This document shows positions 46,575 to 55,112 of a DNA stretch of 64,000 nucleotides, piece by piece (positions within the stretch are counted from its first letter, which is position 1; every line of letters starts with the position of its first letter). The notes beneath the pieces were generated by a model. The model was not told where the DNA came from. It saw only the letters and a list, made by a program, of their open reading frames with translations, and did not search any database. The stretch comes from Chersky-840 sp963811775 (lineage in GTDB: Bacteria > Actinomycetota > Acidimicrobiia > Acidimicrobiales > UBA8190). A program made the translations under genes and the position numbers. Location of the stretch: the NCBI GenBank assembly GCA_963811775.1, contig CAWESO010000001.1, positions 124,001 through 188,000 of the forward strand, in the 5' to 3' direction.

Positions 46575-46968
46575 GTCGGTCCCCGGGCTCCTCGCCGGCG
46601 TCGGGGGACTGGCGCAGGTTGCGCAGGATCTCCTCCACCCGCAGCCCGTGGGCCACGGCCGGATCCGGTTCGAACTCGAGCAGGGGGGTGCGCTTCATGC
46701 GCACCTGGCGCCCGATGGCCCGCTGCAGCTCCACCCGCAGCTCGGCCAGGGCCTCGACGGCGGGCTCGGGCAGCGAGCTCAGGTAGACCGTGGCGCGCGA
46801 CAGGTCCGGGGTGACGCTGACCGAGGTCACCGTGAGCAGCCGCAGGCGGTCGTCGGAGTCGGCCCTGCGCTCGAGCTCCTCGGCCACGACCTCGCGCAGG
46901 ACCTCGTTGACGCGCGCCGTCCGCGGATACGCCGCGGGTCCCCTCGTCTCGCGCCGGCGTCCGGGCAC
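46558..46968 (-). CDS. rbfA: Ribosome-binding factor A (RbfA)
   Basis: RbfA assists late 30S maturation and cold adaptation. The 136-residue protein has RTARVNEVLREVVAEELER, LLTVTSVSVTPDLSRATVYL and FEPDPAVAHGLRVEEILRNL, the typical KH-like fold with the kinked helix. GTG at 46968 is selected because GGAGGG lies at good distance upstream. The C-terminus is hydrophilic and overlaps truB. Confidence 0.93.
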   Translation of the reverse strand: MPGRRRETRGPAAYPRTARVNEVLREVVAEELERRADSDDRLRLLTVTSVSVTPDLSRATVYLSSLPEPAVEALAELRVELQRAIGRQVRMKRTPLLEFEPDPAVAHGLRVEEILRNLRQSPDAGEEPGDRHGRDR

Positions 46969-47082
46969 AACGTCCCTCCTCTGCCGGCGCCCATCGTGCC
47001 CGTCGCCCACCGCCGCTCGTGCCCGCCGTCACCGGGCGCGGGCATCGGGTGGGAAGCGGCGCTCGGCGCCGGCGGCGAGCCC

Positions 47083-49881
47083 TCAGGTCCGGGGGATCTC
47101 GCGTTCCTCGAAGGTCTCGATGATGTCGCCGTCCTTCAGGTCCTGGAAGTCCGACAACCCGATGCCGCATTCGAAGCCGGACTGGACCTCGCGCACGTCG
47201 TCTTTGAAACGGCGCAACGAGTTGATCGTGCCCTTCCAGATCACGACGCCCTCGCGCAGGAACCGGACCTTCGACCCTCGCGTGATGACACCGTCGCGCA
47301 CGTAACAGCCGGCCACGGCCCCGATGCGCGGCACGCGGAACACCTCGCGCACCTCGGCCTCGCCCGTGACGACCTCTTCGAACTCCGGGGCCAGCATGCC
47401 GACCATGGCCGCTTCGATGTCCTCGAGCAGCTTGTAGATCACCTCGTAGGTCCGGATGCCCACCCCGCGCTCGACCGCCATCTCGCGGGCCCGGCGGTCG
47501 GGCCGCACGTTGAAGCCGATGATGGTGGCGTTGGAGGCCACCGCCAGCTGCACGTCGTACTCGGTGATCCCCCCCACGCCGCGGTGGACGAAGCTCAGCT
47601 TCACGTCCGGGCGCTCGAGCTTGCGCAGGCTGTCGGTGATGGCCTCCAGCGTGCCCTGCACGTCGCTCTTGAGGATGAGGTTCAAGGTGGCGGCCTCACC
47701 TCGCTGGATCTGCTCGAAGAGGTCCTCGAGCTTGGCCCCCGGGGCGGTCGGCGACGGCGCGTGCCCGGCCACCCGGTAGCGGTGCTCGCGCGTCTCGCCG
47801 ATGGTCCGGGCCGTCGTCTGGTCCGAGGTCACGCGGAACTCGTCACCGGCGGCGGGCGGCTCGGAGAAACCGAGCACCTGGACCGGGGTGGAGGGCGGGG
47901 CCTCTTTGACCTGCTCGCCGCGGTCGTCGATGAGGGCCTTCACCTTGCCCCACGCCGCGCCGGCCACGACCGAGTCGCCCACCCGGAGGGTGCCGCTCTG
48001 GACGATGACCGTGGCCACGGGCCCGCGGCCGGACTCGAGGTTCGCCTCGAGGACGACGCCGCGACCACGCGCCTCGGGGCTGGCCTCGAGCTCTTCGAGC
48101 TCGGCCACCACCGCCAGCTGCTCCAGCAGGTCGTCGATCCCCTCGTTCTGCAGGGCGGAGACCTGCACCACGATCGTGTCGCCGCCCCAGGCCTCGGGCG
48201 TGAGCCCCTGCTCGGAGAGCTGCTGGAGGACGCGGTTGATGTCCGCGTTCTCCCGATCGATCTTGTTCATGGCCACCACGATCGGCACCCCGGCGGCCCG
48301 GGCGTGGTCGATGGCCTCGACGGTCTGGGGCATCACCCCGTCGTCGGCCGCCACGACCAGGACCACGATGTCGGTGACCTCAGCCCCGCGGGCCCGCATG
48401 GCGGTGAAGGCCTGGTGGCCCGGGGTGTCGATGAAGGTGATGCGGTGGCCGCCCGCTTCGGTCTGGTACGCGCCGATGTGCTGGGTGATGCCTCCGGCCT
48501 CGCCGGCCACGACATTGGCGTGGCGGATGCGGTCGAGCAGCAACGTCTTGCCGTGGTCGACGTGTCCCATCACCGTCACCACGGGCGGGCGCGGGCGCAG
48601 GTCCTCCTCGCGCTCTTCCTCTTCTTCTTCGAAGTACTTGGCCTGGAGCTCGGCCTCTTGCTCCTCGCCCCGGTCGACGAGGCGGATCTGCGCGCCGATC
48701 TCCGCCGCGAACAGCTCGATCATGTCGTCGCTGAGCGACTGGGCCGCGGTGACCACCTCGCCCTGGAGGAACAGAAACCGGATGACATCGCCGGCCGAGC
48801 GGTTCAGCTTGGGGCCGAGCTCGCGCGGCGTCGACCCGCGCTCCACGATGACCTCGAAGTCGGGCACGGGCGCGTTCGACGGCGTGTAGGTGGTCAGCTG
48901 GGTCGGCTCGAGCTCCTCGAGGTTCCGACGGCGCCGGCGCGGCCGGCGCTGGGGAGGCCGGCCCCGTCCACCGGGGCCTCCTCGCAGACCCGGGGGCGGA
49001 GGCCCGCCGCCGGGGCGGCCGCCGAAGCCGCCACCGCCGCCGGGGCGACCGCCGAAGCCGCCACCGCCGCCGGGACCACCTCGACCGGGAGGGCCGCCTC
49101 CCGGGCGGGACCCGCCCATGCCCGGACGCGGGCCGGCACCGGGACCGCCGCCCGGTCGCGGCGCGCCGGCCGGGGGCCGACGGCCCGGGGGTGGGGGGAT
49201 CGGTCTGCCGTTGGCGCGCGGCGGGCCCGGGGGCGGGGGGATGGGTCTCCCCGACGAGCTCATGGGCGGGCGCACGCGTGGGGCCGGTGCGCCGGGCGCG
49301 GGACGGGACGGCGGGGCTCCCAGATCAGGGGCGACGGCGGGGGCCGACGCCGCCACGGCCGGCGGTGCCGGGCGCGGGGGCGCCGCTGGCGGGCGGGCCG
49401 CGGGGGCGGGCGCGGGTCGAGCCGGAGGCGACGCCGGGCGCGGTGACGACGCTGCGGGGGCGGTGACCTCGCTGGCGGGGCGACTGGTCACGAGCCGCTG
49501 GCGGTCGGGGGTCGGCACGACCGCGGGTGGCGCCGTCGGGGTCGGCCCGGCGCCGTCGGGACCGGCGGGCGGCGAGGGCGCGGGGACCGGGCGCGCCGTC
49601 TCGGAGTCGGTGGAGGGCGCGGCCGTCTTGTCGTCGGGGACGCGTCCGGCCCGCGGCGCACCGCTGCGGGCCGGCTTCTGCTCGGCCGGCTCCTCGGGCG
49701 ACACGGCGCGGCGCAGGCCTTCACTGTCGGCCTTGCGTCGGACGCGGTCGGCCTGGGCGTCCTCGATCGAGGACGAGTGGCTCTTCACCCCGATGCCCAA
49801 CGACACGCAGAGGTCGAGGGCTTCCTTGTTGGTCAGGCCGAGCTCACGTGCCAGCTCGTAGACGCGTATCTTCTTCGGCAA
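47083..49881 (-). CDS. infB: Translation initiation factor IF-2
   Basis: IF-2 is the GTPase that delivers initiator tRNA and joins subunits. The 932-residue protein begins at TTG with KKIRVYELARELGLTNKEAL (IF2_N). A disordered Pro/Ala/Gly-rich region of about 280 residues and a second IF2_N-like motif follow (VPDFEVIVERGSTPRELGPK). The G domain has VTVMGHVDHGKTLLLDRI, GGITQHIGAYQ, DTPGHQAFTAMRARG and NKID; then domains II-IV. AGGAGC precedes the TTG. ylxR and nusA are directly upstream. Confidence 0.97.
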   Translation of the reverse strand: MPKKIRVYELARELGLTNKEALDLCVSLGIGVKSHSSSIEDAQADRVRRKADSEGLRRAVSPEEPAEQKPARSGAPRAGRVPDDKTAAPSTDSETARPVPAPSPPAGPDGAGPTPTAPPAVVPTPDRQRLVTSRPASEVTAPAASSPRPASPPARPAPAPAARPPAAPPRPAPPAVAASAPAVAPDLGAPPSRPAPGAPAPRVRPPMSSSGRPIPPPPGPPRANGRPIPPPPGRRPPAGAPRPGGGPGAGPRPGMGGSRPGGGPPGRGGPGGGGGFGGRPGGGGGFGGRPGGGPPPPGLRGGPGGRGRPPQRRPRRRRRNLEELEPTQLTTYTPSNAPVPDFEVIVERGSTPRELGPKLNRSAGDVIRFLFLQGEVVTAAQSLSDDMIELFAAEIGAQIRLVDRGEEQEAELQAKYFEEEEEEREEDLRPRPPVVTVMGHVDHGKTLLLDRIRHANVVAGEAGGITQHIGAYQTEAGGHRITFIDTPGHQAFTAMRARGAEVTDIVVLVVAADDGVMPQTVEAIDHARAAGVPIVVAMNKIDRENADINRVLQQLSEQGLTPEAWGGDTIVVQVSALQNEGIDDLLEQLAVVAELEELEASPEARGRGVVLEANLESGRGPVATVIVQSGTLRVGDSVVAGAAWGKVKALIDDRGEQVKEAPPSTPVQVLGFSEPPAAGDEFRVTSDQTTARTIGETREHRYRVAGHAPSPTAPGAKLEDLFEQIQRGEAATLNLILKSDVQGTLEAITDSLRKLERPDVKLSFVHRGVGGITEYDVQLAVASNATIIGFNVRPDRRAREMAVERGVGIRTYEVIYKLLEDIEAAMVGMLAPEFEEVVTGEAEVREVFRVPRIGAVAGCYVRDGVITRGSKVRFLREGVVIWKGTINSLRRFKDDVREVQSGFECGIGLSDFQDLKDGDIIETFEEREIPRT
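49012..49071 (-). repeat. Tandem 30-bp duplication inside infB
   Basis: Two head-to-tail 30-base units (49012-49041 and 49042-49071) differ at one position and encode two copies of a glycine-rich decapeptide containing GGFGGRPGG. The flanking region is similarly glycine-rich, so slippage is likely. Copy number may vary between strains. Confidence 0.8.
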
Positions 49882-49887
49882 GGGCTC

Positions 49888-50225
49888 CTACGGTCCTTCT
49901 CGTTCGTTGCGGGGCGAGCCGGCCAACCGGCCCGACCCACCATCCTCGCACACATGGGCACCGGCTTGGCCCGTCACCGGGCTCCCACCCAGCCGGTCCC
50001 CGAGCCGTCGGACCGCCTCGGGCGCCACCTCGGCACGCAACGCCCTCGTGAACGCCTGGCGACGCGCCGCCTGTTCGAGACACCCCGGGGAGTCCCGACA
50101 CAGCCACGCCCCCCGTCCCGGCCCCGGACCGACGGCGAGCTCGCCGTCGCGGCGTGCCGACAACCGGATCAGAACGTCGGGCGCCGCGGTCCGTCGGCAC
50201 CCGACGCACGTGCGGCGGGGGGCTA
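49888..50225 (-). CDS. ylxR: YlxR-family RNA-binding protein (DUF448), start unclear
   Basis: YlxR proteins are small nucleic acid-binding proteins between nusA and infB, reported to influence RNase P. The core is present: RRTCVGCRRTAAPDVLIRLS, GRGAWLCRDSPGCLEQAARR and QAFTRALRAEV. No convincing start codon occurs before the core: the frame reads back into nusA without ATG, GTG or TTG near its stop, so a base error in the CCCCCC run around 50219 is possible. The C-terminal tail of about 35 residues is unusual for the family. The stop is 6 bases before infB. Confidence 0.82.
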
Positions 50226-51497
50226 CGGCGTGTTCTCCGGCTCGCCCGACGGCGCGTCGACGGCGTCGTCGGGCTCGTGCTCGTCGGCTGCGGCGGGTGG
50301 CGCCTCGGACGCTGCGGTCGGCCCCGGCGACGCCGCGGCCTCGGCGGGATCGGGTGACGGCGCACCGTCGGGCTTCTCCCCCGCCTCGCCCGAGGCGACC
50401 CTCGACCACTCGGCGGCCGAGACCGCTTCACCGCCCTCGGCCGGTTGCCACACCATCTCCCCGGCCTCGTTCTCCACCCACTCGCCCTCGGCCCACTCCT
50501 CGTTGTAGCCGGCCTCCTCCTCGGCGAGCTGGGTCTCGCTCTTGATGTCGATGCGCCACCCCGTGAGGCGCGCCGCCAGCCGCGCGTTCTGGCCCTCCTT
50601 GCCGATGGCGAGGGAGAGCTGGTAGTCGCTCACCACCACCGTGGCGATCCCCGTGTCGTCGTCGAGACGGACCTCACGCACCCGGGCCGGCTGGAGCGCC
50701 GCCTGGATGAACTCCACCGGATCGTCGGCGAAGGGCACCACGTCGATGCGCTCGCCGCGCAGCTCGTTGGTCACCATGCGGACGCGCGACCCGCGCGCCC
50801 CCACGCACGCGCCCACGGGGTCCACGTTGGGGTCGTTCGACCACACCGCGATCTTGGTCCGATGGCCCGGCTCGCGCGCCGCGGCTCGGATCTCCACCAC
50901 ACCCGAGGAGATCTCGGGCACCTCGAGCTCGAACAACCGCTTCACGAGGCCCGGGTGGGAACGGCTGACCACGATCTGGGGGCCCTTGGTCGTCTTGCGC
51001 ACCTCCACGATGTAGGCCTTGAGGCGCGCCCCGTGCTCGTAGCGCTCGTAGGGCACCTGTTCGGCCTGGGGCAGCAACGCCTCCACCTTGCCCAGGTCGA
51101 GGAGCGTGTAGCGGTTGTCGGTCTGCTGCACGATGCCGGTCACGATGTCGCCCTCGCGCCCCGCGTACTCCTCGTACTTGAGGTCGCGCTCGGCCTCGCG
51201 GATGCGCTGGAGGATGACCTGCTTGGCCGTCTGGGCCGCGATGCGGCCGAAGTCGTCGGGGGTGTCGTCCCACTCCCGGATCACGTTCCCGTCCTCGTCG
51301 AGCTCCTGGCCGTAGACCCGGATCTCGCCCGACTCGGGGTCGACGGTGACCACTGCCTCCTCGGCCGACCCCGGCATCCGCTTGTAGGCGGCGACGAGCG
51401 CGTTGGCCAGGGCGTCGAGGAGGACCTCGACCGAGATTCCCTTGTCACGCGCGATCTGGGTCAGGGCGTCGAGGAATTCGAAGTTGGCCTTGCTCAT
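50223..51497 (-). CDS. nusA: Transcription termination/antitermination factor NusA
   Basis: NusA binds RNA polymerase and RNA to modulate pausing and termination. The 424-residue protein has the N-terminal polymerase-binding domain (FEFLDALTQIARDKGISVEV), an S1 domain (GDIVTGIVQQTDNRYTLLDL), KH1 (NDPNVDPVGACVGARGSRVR) and KH2 (SLAIGKEGQNARLAARLTGW). No acidic-repeat AR domains follow; instead a Pro/Ala/Glu-rich tail of about 80 residues is present. The ATG overlaps the rimP stop. Confidence 0.96.
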   Translation of the reverse strand: MSKANFEFLDALTQIARDKGISVEVLLDALANALVAAYKRMPGSAEEAVVTVDPESGEIRVYGQELDEDGNVIREWDDTPDDFGRIAAQTAKQVILQRIREAERDLKYEEYAGREGDIVTGIVQQTDNRYTLLDLGKVEALLPQAEQVPYERYEHGARLKAYIVEVRKTTKGPQIVVSRSHPGLVKRLFELEVPEISSGVVEIRAAAREPGHRTKIAVWSNDPNVDPVGACVGARGSRVRMVTNELRGERIDVVPFADDPVEFIQAALQPARVREVRLDDDTGIATVVVSDYQLSLAIGKEGQNARLAARLTGWRIDIKSETQLAEEEAGYNEEWAEGEWVENEAGEMVWQPAEGGEAVSAAEWSRVASGEAGEKPDGAPSPDPAEAAASPGPTAASEAPPAAADEHEPDDAVDAPSGEPENTP

Positions 51498-52051
51498 GGC
51501 ATCGCCACCTTCTTCTTTCCCGCAGGCTTCCTGGTCGCGGCGCGGCCCGGGCGAGCCGCCTGACGCGGCGTCCCGCCCTGGCGCGACGTCGCGGGGGACT
51601 TCGGTCCCCATTCGAACACGGTCCGCGCCCGTTCGACCTCGTCGTAGGACAAGCGGCGCTCCCCACCGGGCAGGTCGTCGGCCGCGACGACGAATCCGTC
51701 CGCGTCCGCCGAGGTGAGAACGCCGGTGACGCGTCGCTCCCCCTTGTCCCCCGCCGACGTGCGGACGCTCACCTTCTCGCCCACGGCGCGCGCGAAATGC
51801 TTCGGCGTGCGCAGCTTGCGCTCGACGCCGGGGCTCGAGACCTCGAGGGTGTAGCGCTTGCCGGGAAAGGGGTCGTGCGCATCGAGGACCGCCGAGACGG
51901 CGCGGGTGGCCGCCGCGATGGCGTCGAGGTCCACTCCTCCGGCCCGGTCCACCACCACACGGACCGTGGTGGAACGCAGCTCGAGGTCGGCGAGTTCGAG
52001 CCCCAGGGGCCCGACGGCGGACGCGAGCAGGTCAGCGAGCTCGTCGTCCAC
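51494..52051 (-). CDS. rimP: Ribosome maturation factor RimP
   Basis: RimP binds S12 and S19 during 30S assembly. The product has VVVDRAGGVDLDAIAAATRA, LEVSSPGVERKLRTPKHF and a C-terminal SH3-like domain (SYDEVERARTVFEWGP) followed by a Lys/Arg-rich tail. GTG at 52051 is selected with GGGAGG upstream. It opens the rimP-nusA-ylxR-infB operon. A 120-base leader carries a strong hairpin. Confidence 0.93.
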   Translation of the reverse strand: MDDELADLLASAVGPLGLELADLELRSTTVRVVVDRAGGVDLDAIAAATRAVSAVLDAHDPFPGKRYTLEVSSPGVERKLRTPKHFARAVGEKVSVRTSAGDKGERRVTGVLTSADADGFVVAADDLPGGERRLSYDEVERARTVFEWGPKSPATSRQGGTPRQAARPGRAATRKPAGKKKVAMP

Positions 52052-52119
52052 CTGTCGTCCACCTCCCTCGTCCCTCCACGGCCTGGTGCCTCTGGTGATG
52101 GTCCGGCCGGTGAAAGCAG

Positions 52120-52189
52120 AAGCGTGGGCTGCCGCCCACGCTTCCAACGCACCTTCACCCCCCGGACCAACAGCGCAGCAAGTATATCA
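52120..52189 (-). promoter_or_regulatory. rimP-nusA operon promoter and leader hairpin
   Basis: An extended -10 TGATATACT (minus strand, 52189-52181) predicts transcription from about 52174. The transcript then contains AAGCGTGGGC / GCCCACGCTT, a perfect 10-pair stem with a four-base loop (52120-52143), about 70 bases ahead of the rimP start. GUGGGC-type leader hairpins ahead of rimP/ylxS-nusA operons occur in other bacteria; whether this one acts by attenuation or protein binding is unknown. The remaining part of the gap up to proS (52190-52389) shows no gene. Confidence 0.65.
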
Positions 52190-52389
52190 GTCACCCTCCT
52201 CACCCCTTCGGGCGGGTCAGCCCCGCGGGGAGGCCCCCGACGGGTCCGAGGACCTCGTCGGGCGCCTCCCACCTGCGCCCGAGCGGGGCACCCGGCGTCC
52301 TCGTCTGTTCGCCCCGAAGCGATCCCCTCTCCCTCGGGTCCGCGGCGACGCACAAGACCGAGCCGTCGACGCCGTAGCATCCTGGAGCC

Positions 52390-53804
52390 ATGGCCCGAAA
52401 GAGCATCCTCGCCACGCAGGCGTCGGACTTCCCGCAGTGGTACCAGGACGTGCTGGCCAAGGCGGAGCTGGCCGACAACGGGCCGGTGCGCGGCACCATG
52501 GTCATCCGTCCCTACGGATACTCCATCTGGGAGCGCATGCAGGCCGAGATCGACGCCCGGATCAAGGCGGCCGGGGTCCCCAACGCCTATTTCCCCCTCT
52601 TCATCCCCGAGAGCTACCTCAACCGGGAGGCCGCGCACGTCGAGGGCTTCAGCCCCGAGCTCGCCGTGGTGACCCACGGGGGCGGCAAGAAGCTCGACGA
52701 GCCGGTGGTGGTGCGGCCCACCAGCGAGACCATCATCAACGCCTATTTCTCCAAGTGGATCCAGAGCTACCGGGAACTGCCGTTCCTCATCAACCAATGG
52801 GCCAACGTCGTGCGCTGGGAGCTGCGCCCCCGCCTCTTCCTCCGGACCACCGAGTTCCTGTGGCAGGAGGGGCACACCGCGCACGCCACCGAGGCCGATG
52901 CGCGCCGCTTCGCCCTCCGCATCCTGCGTGACGTCTACGAGGACTTCATGGTCGAGGTCCTGGCCATCCCGGTGTTGACCGGTCGCAAGACCGATCGGGA
53001 GCGCTTCTCGGGGGCCACCACCACGTGGACGTGCGAGGCCATGATGCGCGACGGCAAAGCGCTGCAGATGGGGACGAGCCACGAGCTGGGGCAGAACTTC
53101 GCCCGGGTGTTCGACACGACCTTCGTCGACGAGTCCGGCCACGAGTCCTTCGTGTGGCAGACCTCGTGGGGGGCGTCGTCGCGGCTCATGGGGGCGCTGG
53201 TCATGGCGCACGGCGACGACGACGGGTTGCGCGTCCCCCGCTCATCGCCCCCATCCAGGTGGTCGTCATCGTGGTGCGCGACGACGACGGCGCCGCCGAC
53301 AAAGCCGCCGCCATCGCCGCGGCACTGACAGACGCCGGCGTGCGCACCCACCTCGACCGCCGGCCCGACCCGTCCTTCGGCCGACGGGTCGTCGACTGGG
53401 AGCTCAAAGGCGTGCCGGTGCGCATCGAGGTCGGGCCCCGTGAGCTCAGCGCGGCCCAGGTCGTGCTGGTCCGGCGCGACACGGGGACCAAGACCACCGT
53501 GGCCCTCGACGGGCTCGAGTCGGCCGTGGGCGACGCGCTGGACGAGGCCCAACGGGCGCTGCGCGACGAGGCGCTCGCACGGCGCCGCGCCGGGACGGTC
53601 GAGGTGTCGACCGTCGCCGAGGCCGAGGAGGCCTCCAAGGACGGTTTCGCCGTGATCCCCGTGCGCGCCCTCGGCGCCGAGGGCGAGACACAGCTCAACC
53701 GCGCCGGCGTGACGGTGCGGCTCCTCACGAAGGCCGACGGCACCCTCCCCGACGACAGCGTCTCCGACGACGACCTGGTGGCGGTGGTGGCGCGCGCCTA
53801 CTGA
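52390..53804 (+). CDS. proS: Prolyl-tRNA synthetase, archaeal/eukaryotic type, frame broken near 53237
   Basis: ProS charges tRNA-Pro. The protein starts at ATG after TGGAG and shows class II motifs: VIRPYGYSIWERMQ, VVRPTSETIINAYFSKWI, RWELRPRLFLRTTEFLWQEG and TSWGASSRLMGALVMAHGDD. It lacks the bacterial editing insertion and ends in the C-terminal tyrosine (VARAY) typical of the archaeal-type enzyme. One C is missing in a CCCCC run near 53237; restoring it gives VPPLIAPIQVVVIVV and about 471 residues. It converges on ispG with a 7-base overlap. Confidence 0.95.
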
Positions 53805-55039
53805 GGCTGCTCGTCCTCGATCGTCTTGCGGATGAGCTCGACCTTCTGGGCGCTGTGGTTGGCGTCGTCACCCTTGGCCTCGAGGAGCATGTGCCGGTCG
53901 GCCTCGGCCTCGGCCTCGGCCCCGGCGTCCGCGGCGGCGAGGCGGGCCTCGACGCCTTGCGCCACGAGCTTCTCGGCCTCCTCGACGAGGGCCGCCACCA
54001 TCTCGTCCTCGGGCACCACCCGGACGATCTTCCCCTTGATGAAGAGATGGCCACGGTGCCGGCCCGCGGCGATGCCCAGGTCGGCCTGGCGCGCCTCGCC
54101 GGGCCCGTTGACCACGCATCCCATGACCGCCACCTGGATGGGAAGCTGGCGCGACTCGAGTGCCTCCTGCACGGCGCGCGCCACGCCGATGACGTCGATC
54201 TCGGCCCGGCCGCACGACGGGCAGGCGATGAGGTCGACGGACTTGCGCTCCCGCAGCCCCATGGCCTCGAGCAGCTGTCGCCCCGCCTTCACCTCTTCCA
54301 CCGGGTCGGCGGTGAGCGAGTAGCGGATCGTGTCACCGATGCCCTCGGCCAGCAGTGTGGCGATGCCGGCCGTGCCCTTGACGAGGCCGGCGGGTGGGGG
54401 GCCCGCCTCGGTCACCCCGAGGTGCAGGGGATGGTCGAAGGTCTCCGACGCCAACCGGTAGGCGTCGATCATGAGGGGGACCGACGAGGCCTTGACCGAG
54501 ATCTTCACGTCGTCGAAGTCGACCTCGGCGAAGTAGGCGAGCTCCATCCGGGCCGACTCGACGAGGGCTTCGGGCGTCGCCCCCCCGAAGCGCTTGTAGA
54601 GATCCGGGTGCAGCGAGCCGGCGTTGACCCCGATGCGGATGGGCACGCCGCGGTCCTTGGCCTCCTGGGCCACCTGCTTGATCTCGGCCTCCTTGCGCAG
54701 GTTCCCGGGGTTGAGGCGCAGCCCCTGGACGCCTGCTTCGAGGGCGGCGAGGGCCATCTCGTGGTGGAAGTGGATGTCGGCGACGATGGGGACCGGCGAG
54801 CGCGGCACGATGTGGGCGAGGCCTTCGGCCGCCTCGGCCTCGTTGCAGGTGCACCGGACGATGTCGGCTCCCGCCGCGGCCAGCGCGTAGATCTGGGCCA
54901 GGGTGCCTTCCACGTCGGCGGTCTTCGTGATCGTCATCGACTGCACCGAGATGGGCGCGCCGCCGCCCACCGCCACCGGGCCGACGTGGATCTGACGGGT
55001 GGCTCGACGCGCCGATGCGATCGGGGTCACGTGCGCCAT
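53798..55039 (-). CDS. ispG: 4-hydroxy-3-methylbut-2-enyl diphosphate synthase (IspG/GcpE)
   Basis: IspG is the [4Fe-4S] enzyme of the MEP pathway that reduces MEcPP to HMBPP. The 413-residue protein has the TIM-barrel start (VQSMTITKTADVEGTLAQI), VADIHFHHEMALAAL, RLNPGNL and RIGVNAGSL, and the cluster cysteines in LIACPSCGRAEID and AVMGCVVNGPGE. It ends in an Ala/Glu-rich helix and basic tail. It follows the site-2 protease and dxr, giving two MEP enzymes in one group. Confidence 0.96.
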   Translation of the reverse strand: MAHVTPIASARRATRQIHVGPVAVGGGAPISVQSMTITKTADVEGTLAQIYALAAAGADIVRCTCNEAEAAEGLAHIVPRSPVPIVADIHFHHEMALAALEAGVQGLRLNPGNLRKEAEIKQVAQEAKDRGVPIRIGVNAGSLHPDLYKRFGGATPEALVESARMELAYFAEVDFDDVKISVKASSVPLMIDAYRLASETFDHPLHLGVTEAGPPPAGLVKGTAGIATLLAEGIGDTIRYSLTADPVEEVKAGRQLLEAMGLRERKSVDLIACPSCGRAEIDVIGVARAVQEALESRQLPIQVAVMGCVVNGPGEARQADLGIAAGRHRGHLFIKGKIVRVVPEDEMVAALVEEAEKLVAQGVEARLAAADAGAEAEAEADRHMLLEAKGDDANHSAQKVELIRKTIEDEQPQ

Positions 55040-55112
55040 CAGGGCGCCTCTCTTTCTGCGCCGACGGGCCGGGCCGGCCCGACCGGGGCTGCGACGACGC
55101 GGACGGACGGGT

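Noticed and set aside
46024..49446. Open frame of more than 1,100 codons on the plus strand across infB
   Set aside because: It is antisense to infB, rbfA and truB, has no recognisable motif, and its composition is that of a high-GC mirror frame.
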